Shown: positions 56,582 through 64,000 of the stretch, piece by piece | Numbering within the stretch: position 1 is the first letter of the stretch | Layout: every line of letters starts with the position of its first letter | Source: CAMDTE01 sp964504345 | GTDB taxonomy: Bacteria > Bacteroidota > Bacteroidia > Flavobacteriales > Schleiferiaceae | NCBI GenBank assembly: GCA_964504345.1 | Contig: CAZDDX010000001.1 | Location: forward strand, 1 to 64,000 | DNA length: 64,000 bases | Direction of reading: 5' to 3' | Notes under the pieces: model-generated | Told to the model about the DNA's origin: nothing | The model's input: only the letters and a program-made list of their open reading frames with translations | Database searches by the model: none | Translations under genes and position numbers: made by a program

Positions 56582-57042
56582 GGGAAAGTGCGGGAAGCGT
56601 TTAGTTTTTTCCAAGAAAGGTTGCGGTAACGAACATCGATGGTGAAACCTTGACGCAAAAGATTTCTGCCCAAGAGCAAGGGATGTCGTTGCGAAGCGCG
56701 CGAAGTTAATCCCACCCAAACACCGTAGGGCTGACCAAATAATTCAATTTCCAACCAAACCGCAAAACGATCTTGGACGTCGCCAAAGGAGTTTTTAACG
56801 CGGACGGTCTTGTAGTGTTTAAAGGATTCAACCCAAGGTGTGGGGCGTAGGGAGCCTGTTTCTACGGCGTCAAACTGCACCAACAGCACACCGTTGTCTT
56901 CGCAGCACGTGAGCATGTGGAGCGCACACAATGCAGCACCGGAATCGATTCGGCACGAAATTCGGTCCATGCCCAACGTGGGAATGGAGACCACGTCGGT
57001 ACGGCCAATTTTGGTTGGGGCAGGAGGTGCAACCGTGCTCAT
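56578..57042 (-). CDS. retropepsin-like protease paired with RimK (RimB/YgcA-type, DUF/PF05618 family)
   Basis: A 154-residue protein related to the so-called ATP-dependent zinc proteases. The core is a retropepsin-like half with CRIDSGAALCALHM (active-site Asp-Ser-Gly-Ala) and a late PLLLGRNLLRQGFTIDV. In Pseudomonas a related protein, RimB, removes or processes the Glu tails added by RimK. Four-base overlaps with tsaD and rimK on either side indicate coupled translation, which supports the pairing. Confidence 0.83.
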   Translation of the reverse strand: MSTVAPPAPTKIGRTDVVSIPTLGMDRISCRIDSGAALCALHMLTCCEDNGVLLVQFDAVETGSLRPTPWVESFKHYKTVRVKNSFGDVQDRFAVWLEIELFGQPYGVWVGLTSRASQRHPLLLGRNLLRQGFTIDVRYRNLSWKKLNASRTFP

Positions 57043-58082
57043 TCAGCGGATTCCGTTTGTAGGGGTATGCGTGCTTGCGCAGCCGCGTGGAGGACGGGTT
57101 CAATGCCCGCCAAACGTTGAAAATAGCCGTCGGCACCTACCATGGCGGCGTTGTCTGTGGTGAACGCCAGGGGAGGTAAGTAGATGCTCCAACCGTTTTC
57201 GCTGCCCAATTCCGTTAAGCGTCGACGCAAGCCGGAATTGGCGGAAACACCGCCGGCTACTGCTACAGAATGAAGCCCCGTCTGTTCTACAGCACGTACC
57301 AGTTTGTCCAATAAATGGTCCAGTAAAGCATCTTGAATGGAGGCGCAAACTTCCGGCAAACGTTTTTCCGGAACCTTATTGGGTGCTCCAAACAACTTGG
57401 TGAGTGTGTTCAAGAAGCTGGTTTTCAACCCGCTAAAGCTGTAGTTCAGGTCGCCAACCGACGGCTTGCCAAACGCAATTCGCTCGGGTCCGGCTTGGGA
57501 CGCCAGTCGATCAATTTCCGGTCCGCCCGGATAGCCCAACCCCAGCATTTTAGCAGCTTTATCGTAAGCCTCGCCCACGGCGTCGTCCAGTGTTTCTCCC
57601 AGCACCACCAGTTCCAATGGGCCGTTCACGAGAAGTAGTTGGGTGTGGCCGCCGCTGACCGTGGCGCACAAAAAGGGGAAGGAAGGTCCAGAATTCTCGT
57701 TGGAGGGGTTGAGGAAATGGGCCAAAACGTGGGCGCGCATGTGGTGTGCGTGGTACAAGGGGATTGCTAAAGCAAGGGCAACGGATTTAGCAAACGAATG
57801 CCCAACGAGTAAGGAACCCAGCAATCCCGGCCCCTGCGTGCAAACTACGGCATCCAAGTCTTGCATCCGAACTCCAGCTTCGTCCAACGCAGCCTGGACC
57901 ACCGGCCACAGCGAAGTTTGGTGGGCGCGGGAGGCCAATTCCGGGACAACACCGCCAAATTCAGCATGCTGCAACTGCCCGGCTACGCGGTTGCTCAACA
58001 CCGTCAAACCGCGCAATACCGCGGCGCCGGTATCGTCGCAGCTCGTTTCTAGAGCCAAGAGCAGCGGCACGGTGTTTGCCAT
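57039..58082 (-). CDS. tsaD: tRNA threonylcarbamoyladenosine (t6A) transferase TsaD
   Basis: Forms t6A37 in tRNAs that read ANN codons, with TsaB, TsaC and TsaE. 347 residues of ASKHA fold: LLALETSCDDTGAAVL opening, metal-binding HAHHMRAHVLAHF, VSGGHTQLLLV, VGEAYDKAAKMLGLGYPGG, and GGVSANSGLRRRL near the C-terminus. It opens a leftward operon with rimB, rimK and rsmE. TACCTTTG sits four bases before its ATG. Confidence 0.96.
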   Translation of the reverse strand: MANTVPLLLALETSCDDTGAAVLRGLTVLSNRVAGQLQHAEFGGVVPELASRAHQTSLWPVVQAALDEAGVRMQDLDAVVCTQGPGLLGSLLVGHSFAKSVALALAIPLYHAHHMRAHVLAHFLNPSNENSGPSFPFLCATVSGGHTQLLLVNGPLELVVLGETLDDAVGEAYDKAAKMLGLGYPGGPEIDRLASQAGPERIAFGKPSVGDLNYSFSGLKTSFLNTLTKLFGAPNKVPEKRLPEVCASIQDALLDHLLDKLVRAVEQTGLHSVAVAGGVSANSGLRRRLTELGSENGWSIYLPPLAFTTDNAAMVGADGYFQRLAGIEPVLHAAAQARIPLQTESAE

Positions 58083-58086
58083 GTCG

Positions 58087-58094
58087 CAAAGGTA
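58087..58094 (-). promoter_or_regulatory. -7 element for the tsaD operon
   Basis: Read leftward this is TACCTTTG, four bases before the tsaD ATG at 58082. Confidence 0.7.
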
Positions 58095-58128
58095 CGCAGC
58101 GGCACCACGTGAACCGGGAATCTAGGCG

Positions 58129-58136
58129 TAATTTTA
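58129..58136 (+). promoter_or_regulatory. near-consensus -7 element for tamB
   Basis: TAATTTTA, seven of eight matches to TAnnTTTG, four bases before the GTG start of tamB at 58141. Confidence 0.45.
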
Positions 58137-58140
58137 AACC

Positions 58141-61100
58141 GTGAAATCCGCCCCAAAAACCAACGTTCCCGTCAAACGACGCCTGCGCCGATGGCTGTTG
58201 GGATTGGGCGGGATTTTCCTTCTATTTTTGGGTGTTTTGCTCCTTCCTCCCGTGCAAACTGCGCTGGCCAATCGATTGTGGAAGGTGGTTCGCGAACAAT
58301 CTGGATTGAATGTGGTGGCTCAATCGGTTCAGTGGCAGTGGCCTTTGGGTTTGTCCGTGCACCACGCAGTACTTCGCGATTCTTCCGATCGCCCCTTGGT
58401 GCACCTGGCGGAGGTCAACTTGCGCGGGCCTTGGTTTGCCCCGGGTCTTGGTTTTTCTGCGGCTTCGATGCAAATCAAGAGAGGGACGGTGCTGTTGGAA
58501 CGACCCCGAAAAGACTCAACCTTTACCTTGCTCAGCGCCCTGGCTCCGCTGCTGGAAGGACCGTCTGCTCCCCAACCCACACCTTGGAAAATCAGCAAAT
58601 TGGAGCTGCGGAATGTTCGAATTCTACTGCGGGACCAGCACCAATGGTGGGGGGCGCAAGACCTTCGTTTGAATCGATTGCTGGTGCATCAACTGGGTGG
58701 GGATCCGGAAGGAGTACTTCGCGCGGACCTAAAAGAATTGTCGGCATCCAGCCAGGACCGAACCGTTGCCCTCCGGTTGGCGGCACGGATCACTTCCCGT
58801 CCCAATGGTGCATGGTTGGCTCAATCGCTGGACCTCCAGGCAACCGGACTCACTGCAAGGGGAGCGTTTTCGGGAAAAGGAATGGACACCTTGGATGGCG
58901 AATGGAAGGTTCGTGGCGAGTTAGCCTCCCTGCTTCGGTGGCTCCGTTGGCTGGGAATGCAAACGGATACTTTGCCCAACACCGGTGTGGTGGAAACCTC
59001 CGGCGTTCTGGCCAAACGAGGCGCTCTATTGGAGTGGAAGGACGTACGTGCAACGGCTCCAGGTTTGACGTTAAAAACTTCAGGATCTGGAAATTACCAG
59101 ACGGAATTGCTGCGAACCAAGAATACGGAACTGCAGTTCAACACCGGTACACTATTGAACGCTTGGCCCCAATCGTTTTTTGCTTCGGTCCGGGAACAAA
59201 TCCAATCGAACTGGGTGGGCGTGGTAAGCACCAAGGCCGGCGTCACCAAACGATCTGGATGGGTTCAGTCTGAGGTGCGGTTGCAGAGCGGTGAATTCGC
59301 TCGGTTGAACGCGAATTGGACCGGCTCCGTGACGAAAAAAGAAGAACTTCCGTACCGCGCAGAATGGGCCGTATCCGTTCCAGAAGGTTCGGTTTTGTTT
59401 CCGGATTCTCTGGAGGTGGGGCCTGTATTGGCGCAGGGTTCACTAGAAGGGGTGGGCTACAATCCGGAGACGTGGAGCGCCAGCGGAGCCGTAACGGTTG
59501 AGGTAGCCCGTTTGGGTGGATATCGGGCCGACGGTCTTCGCGCGCGGTTTGATTTGGAACCGCATTTGCTTTCTGCCGGATGGAATTGGAACAATTCGGC
59601 CGTACAAGCCCACGGTGCACACGAATTTAGTTTTCCGGACTCCGCGCATTGGGAACACCGCGGGGAATTCACTTCGGTGCAGTTGGATTTGCGTTCTGCG
59701 GGGCTCGTGTCCGCGCCCGAAGGGCGCGTTTCCGGTAAGTGGAGTTATTCGTTTGCAGCAGAAAATGCGAATAAAGAACTGGAATTCAAACAAATGGGTG
59801 CCAATTGGCGAAATGCGCAAGGCGGACATCCGCTGGGTGCTTTGACCGCAATCGGTTCGTGGAATGAGGATCGGGCATCGTTGACGGTGCGCGGCGACGC
59901 CTTGGATCTGGATGCAACAGCTGTCGGGAGTCCAATGGAGGTTTTGGGTTGGTGGGCCGGACCTTGGGAAGAACGATTGGCGGCACAAACGTCCAAATCA
60001 GTAAATGCAACAGGAGCCTCCGGGAACCTGCGGATCCTTCTGAAAAATACGGATTCTTGGTTGGACTTGGTGGACACGAGTGCCCGTTGCGCCAGCGGTA
60101 CGCTTGCGCAGTGGACGCTGGGCCCCAACGGCGAAAGCTTTTGGGAAGTAGTTGCTCCCCGTGCGCAATCGCAGGGATTCAAGGTGTACGGAGTTCGAAT
60201 CTCGGGATCGACGTCGCGCAGAAGTGCCCTGGTCCGAGTAGAAGTTGATTCACTTTCCGGATACGCGTCTTCCTCAGTGGTGAATTGGGTTGCCTCCAAC
60301 GGAACCGGCACTTTGGAGTGGTCCTTGAAAGGCCCCACTGCATCTGGATTGGCCTTTTCTGGAAGCAGTACAGCTGAATTTCAAGACAAAGGCAGTTGGT
60401 TGGGTCACTGGGGCGATGGTTCCTTGAGGATTCCGGGCGATGTGCTTCAATCCAACGCCGGCGCAATCTGGTCCACCGGACCCCGAGGATGGGAATCGGA
60501 TCCCGTGCGCTGGTCTGGCGACCAAGGTATGGTGTGGTTTGGCGGGGCATTGTCTGCGGCACCGGATGCTTATTTTATGATGGGAATGGAAGGCTTGCCG
60601 CTTTCGCTCGCAAAACCGTGGCTGGACAGCACCAACACCCAACTTTCCGGACGTGTGTCTGCTCAAGTATCCGTGCAATCGCCCTTGGGAACTCCTGGTA
60701 TCCAAGGTTCCTTAGGCATCGATTCCCTGGTGTGGAACCGCGAATGGATGGGCACGTTGACCGGATCTGCCGACTACAGCAAGACCACCAAAATTTCTAC
60801 CATTGGGTTGTCTCTGGATCGGGGCGAGCGCAAAACGGTTTCCGTCCGGGCCAGCTACGATCCCCAGGCAGAACAATGGCCGGTCCAAGCCACCGTGCAC
60901 GTGGACCGACTCCGTTTGATGGCGCTGCAACCTTATTTGGCCGGTACTTTGGACCGATTTCGAGGCACGGTTCGAGGTGAAGTAAAGTTTCAATGGAGCG
61001 AAACTAAATACCTGTTAACCGGCGAATTAGAACTCCCATCCTTTGCGGCCTCCGTACCCCTTTTGGGCACAGACTACGGCGTGGACGGGGTGCCCCGGCT

Positions 61101-62469
61101 GACGTTGGGTGAGAACCAATGGACCCTGCATCCCGTGGTTATTCGTGACACCAAGGAACGAACCCAAGGGTCTTTGTCTGCCACCTTCCGACCTAATAAA
61201 TTCAAGGATCCGCGCCTGGACCTCACCTTGGAGTTGGTTGATTTACTGGCCTTGGACCTCCCGACGTCGGATCTTTTCTTCGGCAAGGTGTACGCCAAAG
61301 GAACCGTGAAGGTGCTTGGGCCTTTGGATGCTTTGCGTTTGGACGTGCGTGCGGAGGCGGCCAAACCCAGTGTGTTTAAATTGCCACTTTCAACACCCAC
61401 TGAGTACGAAGCCAATTCCTCCATTTCGTTTGTACGGCCCATTCAAGAAGCTCCGGAGCGCATTCGGACCACCGTGGCGCGCGGTCTGGATGTTTCCCTG
61501 GCCCTGCAAGTAACGCCCATGATGACCATGGAATTGCTTTTGGACGAAACCGTGGGAGACATCATTCGCGGCAATGGAGTGGGGTGGATGAAGGTGGACT
61601 ATCCCCCAACCGGTGCGCTGCGTTTGAACGGATCGGTAGAATTGACCGGTGGAAGTTATTTGTTTACCCTCCAGAACCTCATCAACAAATCGTTTGACGT
61701 TGCGCCCGGCGGAACGCTGGCGTGGACGGGTGATCCTTACGGAGGACGTGTGAACCTACGGGCGGTTTACACCACACGCACTGCATTGACAGGTATGGTG
61801 AATCAACCGGATTACGGAGGGCAACGCGTTCCCGTCCAATTGGGTTTAAACCTAACTGAGGATTTGATGCAGCCGCAATTGGGCTTTGATTTTGCTCTCC
61901 CCAACGCCAATCCGGCTTGGCAAGAGGAATTGCGCAACAGACTAGCGGATGGCGACAAACGCAACATTCAAGCATTCAGCTTGTTACTTACCAATGCTTT
62001 TTGGCAATCCAACGAAGGATTACTGAGCCAGAGCGTTCAATCCGTCAACGCCAACACCACCCAAATGCTGGCCAGTCAGTTTTCCAACTTTTTGGCCCAG
62101 GGGCTGGGCGATTTTGTGGACATTGATTTGGCGTATTCGGGCTCCAACCGGTCCGATGCCCGCGATCAATTGGAGGTGGCCCTCTCCAAAGCTTTTCTCA
62201 ACGATCGTGTTTCGGTTCAAACCACGTTGGACGTGCCTTTGGGGCGGCAAGACGCGAGCAGCACCACTTCGGGTCTGGTGGGCGACGTTCAGGTCAACTA
62301 CAAAATAACCGAAGACGGACGCTGGAAAGCACGCGCTTTCAACCGAAGCAACAACAACAATCCGGCTTTGGACCGACTCAGTCCCTACACCCAAGGTATT
62401 GGGTTGGAATTTGGAACCCAAGCCAATACATGGAATGCGCTGTTCAGACGTCGGAAGAAGGTGAAGTAA
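58141..62469 (+). CDS. tamB: translocation and assembly module protein TamB (DUF490)
   Basis: A 1442-residue inner-membrane-anchored periplasmic protein. A basic N-terminus and a membrane helix (about 19-40, WLLGLGGIFLLFLGVLLLP) are followed by a very long stretch of alternating beta strands, as in the lipid-transfer AsmA-like superfamily. The C-terminal DUF490 region is clear (LRLNGSVELTGGSYLFTLQNLINKSFDVAPGGTLAWTGDPYGGRVNLRAVY; LEVALSKAFLNDRVSVQTTLDV). It aids envelope assembly or lipid transport to the outer membrane. Start is GTG. Its last 26 bases overlap ribB. Confidence 0.9.
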   Translation: MKSAPKTNVPVKRRLRRWLLGLGGIFLLFLGVLLLPPVQTALANRLWKVVREQSGLNVVAQSVQWQWPLGLSVHHAVLRDSSDRPLVHLAEVNLRGPWFAPGLGFSAASMQIKRGTVLLERPRKDSTFTLLSALAPLLEGPSAPQPTPWKISKLELRNVRILLRDQHQWWGAQDLRLNRLLVHQLGGDPEGVLRADLKELSASSQDRTVALRLAARITSRPNGAWLAQSLDLQATGLTARGAFSGKGMDTLDGEWKVRGELASLLRWLRWLGMQTDTLPNTGVVETSGVLAKRGALLEWKDVRATAPGLTLKTSGSGNYQTELLRTKNTELQFNTGTLLNAWPQSFFASVREQIQSNWVGVVSTKAGVTKRSGWVQSEVRLQSGEFARLNANWTGSVTKKEELPYRAEWAVSVPEGSVLFPDSLEVGPVLAQGSLEGVGYNPETWSASGAVTVEVARLGGYRADGLRARFDLEPHLLSAGWNWNNSAVQAHGAHEFSFPDSAHWEHRGEFTSVQLDLRSAGLVSAPEGRVSGKWSYSFAAENANKELEFKQMGANWRNAQGGHPLGALTAIGSWNEDRASLTVRGDALDLDATAVGSPMEVLGWWAGPWEERLAAQTSKSVNATGASGNLRILLKNTDSWLDLVDTSARCASGTLAQWTLGPNGESFWEVVAPRAQSQGFKVYGVRISGSTSRRSALVRVEVDSLSGYASSSVVNWVASNGTGTLEWSLKGPTASGLAFSGSSTAEFQDKGSWLGHWGDGSLRIPGDVLQSNAGAIWSTGPRGWESDPVRWSGDQGMVWFGGALSAAPDAYFMMGMEGLPLSLAKPWLDSTNTQLSGRVSAQVSVQSPLGTPGIQGSLGIDSLVWNREWMGTLTGSADYSKTTKISTIGLSLDRGERKTVSVRASYDPQAEQWPVQATVHVDRLRLMALQPYLAGTLDRFRGTVRGEVKFQWSETKYLLTGELELPSFAASVPLLGTDYGVDGVPRLTLGENQWTLHPVVIRDTKERTQGSLSATFRPNKFKDPRLDLTLELVDLLALDLPTSDLFFGKVYAKGTVKVLGPLDALRLDVRAEAAKPSVFKLPLSTPTEYEANSSISFVRPIQEAPERIRTTVARGLDVSLALQVTPMMTMELLLDETVGDIIRGNGVGWMKVDYPPTGALRLNGSVELTGGSYLFTLQNLINKSFDVAPGGTLAWTGDPYGGRVNLRAVYTTRTALTGMVNQPDYGGQRVPVQLGLNLTEDLMQPQLGFDFALPNANPAWQEELRNRLADGDKRNIQAFSLLLTNAFWQSNEGLLSQSVQSVNANTTQMLASQFSNFLAQGLGDFVDIDLAYSGSNRSDARDQLEVALSKAFLNDRVSVQTTLDVPLGRQDASSTTSGLVGDVQVNYKITEDGRWKARAFNRSNNNNPALDRLSPYTQGIGLEFGTQANTWNALFRRRKKVK

Positions 62470-63586
62470 AAAGGGTGTTGCGGGCAATGGTCAGGCCGTA
62501 CCCTTCAATCCCTACCCGTTTCATGGGTTGAGAGGTCAGTAAGTTGACTCGACGGACGCCCAGCGCGCGCAGTATTTGCGCCCCCATGCCATAATCACGC
62601 GGGTCGCCGCCAAACGAAGGCCGTATGTTTTGAAGGTTTTTCAGTTTTTCCACCATGGAGGAGCTGCTGCCGGGAGTATTCATGCACACCACCGCACCAG
62701 CGCCAGCTTTCGCAATCGCCGCAAAGGCTTGGTGCAACTTCTCTTCCGGACGGTGCTGAATCCAATCGACGGCGTCGGCCAAAGCGCCACCCGTTTGCAT
62801 GCGCACCAAAACTTCGTCCTCAGCGTCCCACTGGCCGTGGGTAAATGCCAAGTGTTCCAAACCGTCTTGTTGTTGGAAAACAATGGCTTCAAACGTGCCC
62901 GTCGGGGTGGTCACCGAGGTGCGGTAGGTTTCGCGAACCAAAGATTCTTTGGCCATGCGGTAGGCCACTAAATCCGCAATGGACACCAGCGGCAGGTTCC
63001 ATTCACGCGCCATTTCTACCAGTTGCGGTAACCGCGCCATGGTTCCGTCTTCGTTCATGACCTCCACGATGACGCCCACCGGCGGCAATCCCGCCAAACG
63101 CGCCAAATCAACGGCGGCCTCCGTATGGCCGGTTCGTTGCAGTACACCACCGGGTTTCGCTCGCAAAGGAAAAACGTGGCCAGGTCGGTTGAAATCGTCC
63201 GGACCAAAGGAAGGGTCCACCAATGCACGGATGGTTTCCGCCCGGTCCGACGCCGAAATACCGGTGGTCACGCCGTGGCCCCGGAGGTCAATGCTCACGG
63301 TAAAGGCCGTGTGGTGCGGATCCGTGTTGCGTTGCACCATAGGATGCAAGTCCAACCGTTCGCAGTAGGAGTCGGGGAGGGGCGTGCAGATCAGTCCGCG
63401 GCCGTGTTTGGCCATGAAGTTGATGCTTTCCGGCGTAATCAACGAGGCAGCGCCCACCAAATCGCCTTCGTTTTCGCGGTCGGCATCGTCCACCACCAAC
63501 ACCAATTTACCCGCGGCCAATGCGCGGATGGCGTCGTCGATGGAATCCAATTGAATGGGGTCTTGAGCAGGAGAATCAGCAGCCAT
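62444..63586 (-). CDS. ribB: 3,4-dihydroxy-2-butanone 4-phosphate synthase with degenerate RibA domain
   Basis: 380 residues. Residues 1-205 are an intact RibB domain (DADRENEGDL metal/substrate loop, MAKHGRGLICTP, NTDPHHTAFTVSID, HGVTTGISASDRAETI, RPGHVFPLRAKPGGV, RTGHTEAAVDLARLAG) making a riboflavin precursor from ribulose 5-phosphate. The C-terminal GTP cyclohydrolase II-like domain (218-380) keeps RDYGMGAQILRALGV and EGYGL, but the zinc Cys loop reads MQTGGALADAVDWIQHRP with no Cys, and the RGxEGRG loop is gone. It is probably RibB only. ATG 63586 is used; the frame is open to 63937. Confidence 0.9.
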   Translation of the reverse strand: MAADSPAQDPIQLDSIDDAIRALAAGKLVLVVDDADRENEGDLVGAASLITPESINFMAKHGRGLICTPLPDSYCERLDLHPMVQRNTDPHHTAFTVSIDLRGHGVTTGISASDRAETIRALVDPSFGPDDFNRPGHVFPLRAKPGGVLQRTGHTEAAVDLARLAGLPPVGVIVEVMNEDGTMARLPQLVEMAREWNLPLVSIADLVAYRMAKESLVRETYRTSVTTPTGTFEAIVFQQQDGLEHLAFTHGQWDAEDEVLVRMQTGGALADAVDWIQHRPEEKLHQAFAAIAKAGAGAVVCMNTPGSSSSMVEKLKNLQNIRPSFGGDPRDYGMGAQILRALGVRRVNLLTSQPMKRVGIEGYGLTIARNTLFTSPSSDV

Positions 63587-63594
63587 GGCGAGAA

Positions 63595-64000
63595 TTAGAT
63601 CGTGCGTTCGGTGGGTTTCCAAACACTGGATTTTACGCCGCGAAGGTACCGCGCAAGTCCCAATAACAAGGCAGCATTCAATGCGGTAAAATACCCAAGC
63701 GGTTGCAGTGGATTGTGTTGGCTTTTGGGCCACAGGGAAAGACTGATCCAGGACCCCAGAGCCAATGCCCATGCGGATAGGGTTGCGAACTCCAGGACTT
63801 CCGCCGTTCCGTGAAACAGCTTCCACCCGGCCAAAGCCAAAACACCCAAAGCCACCAGCGGAAAAAGCCACCGAAGCACCTTGTGGCCCAAAAAGAGCAG
63901 GCCCAACGGAAAGGGTTTGGTGAAGAGTAAAGGCCAAAAACGAGCTAAATTTTGGTAGTTGCCCAACGAGATGCGCACCTTGCGCGCAAACTCCTCGTGC
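63595..64000 (-). CDS. glycosyltransferase family 2, C-terminal part (partial)
   Basis: The reading frame is open to the window edge, so the N-terminal part lies outside. The visible ~134 residues begin HEEFARKVRISLGNYQNL, a segment typical of Bacteroidota family 2 glycosyltransferases near the end of the catalytic domain, and continue with LLFLGHKVLRWLFPLVALGVLALAGW and two further hydrophobic helices, forming a membrane tail. It is followed by ribB after eight bases. Specificity unknown. Confidence 0.75.
   Translation of the reverse strand, partial: HEEFARKVRISLGNYQNLARFWPLLFTKPFPLGLLFLGHKVLRWLFPLVALGVLALAGWKLFHGTAEVLEFATLSAWALALGSWISLSLWPKSQHNPLQPLGYFTALNAALLLGLARYLRGVKSSVWKPTERTI

Noticed and set aside
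58191..59273. 360-codon forward frame inside tamB
   Set aside because: Composition and lack of any domain mark it as a frame shadow of tamB, whose frame is continuous over 4.3 kb.
1..64000. Mobile elements, CRISPR arrays, rRNA operon, phage genes
   Set aside because: I looked for transposase motifs, terminal inverted repeats, regular direct repeats and integrases and saw none.

Overview
This 64 kb window looks like a chromosomal segment of a Bacteroidota bacterium, most likely of the Flavobacteriales type. GC is fairly high for that group (roughly one half, judged by eye). The evidence is a type IX secretion (CHU_C / type B) sorting domain on a giant surface protein, a TonB-dependent receptor with a carboxypeptidase-D-like companion, an rpsP with a long acidic tail, a NusB of about 300 residues, an ATP-type PckA, BshC (bacillithiol), a RibB with a degenerate RibA domain, and promoters of the Bacteroidota form TTTG-N18..20-TAnnTTTG. 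Nearly all of the DNA is coding. I see no phage, insertion sequence, CRISPR array or rRNA operon.

Layout. 1-2.0 kb: tRNA-Val; the msrB/hydrolase pair; tRNA-Lys and tRNA-Leu. 2.0-10.7 kb: aroK, a PyrR-like phosphoribosyltransferase, rlmD, rocD, then a leftward envelope operon (M23 peptidase, carboxypeptidase-D-like protein, TonB receptor, small conserved-looking protein). 10.7-13.1 kb: small coiled-coil gene, zapA, a 6S-like RNA and rny. 13.2-25.9 kb: transaldolase fused to CBS domains; then accC, DUF4294, bshC, TauE/SafE, guaA, a solute-binding-like protein, osmC, pepD, crtZ, crtYcd and rluA. 25.9-40.2 kb: nusB, a DUF1573 lipoprotein, yajC, a Crp-type regulator, phoH, pckA, saccharopine dehydrogenase, trmN6-rimM-rpsP, an Rrf2 regulator with cystathionine beta-synthase, an S1/P1 nuclease, a sugar N-acetyltransferase and an acyl-CoA dehydrogenase. 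40.3-49.1 kb: the T9SS surface protein, guaB, ettA and hisS. 49.1-53.4 kb: a leftward photolyase operon (SDR, flavin-reductase-like protein, DUF2256, FeS-type photolyase, cryptochrome DASH). 53.5-64 kb: hutH, the translation-modification operon tsaD-rimB-rimK-rsmE, tamB, ribB and the end of a glycosyltransferase.

How genes work together. The photolyase operon may draw on lumazine made through the pathway that includes RibB, because the FeS-type photolyase family uses a ribityl-lumazine antenna. CrtYcd and CrtZ would turn lycopene into zeaxanthin, a second photoprotective function. TsaD, RsmE and RimK modify tRNA, 16S rRNA and ribosomal protein S6 respectively, and are translationally chained with a retropepsin-like protease. 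BshC, TauE, the Rrf2/CBS pair and MsrB point to thiol and sulfur handling.

The most striking non-coding pattern is the repeated -7 element TAnnTTTG lying only 4-5 nt before the start codon, for about a dozen genes on both strands. This predicts leaderless mRNAs, and it decides several starts, including a GTG for rlmD. The most interesting loci are the photolyase operon with an SDR lacking its catalytic Tyr, the transaldolase-CBS fusion with an altered active-site motif, and the four-Cys insertion in RocD.
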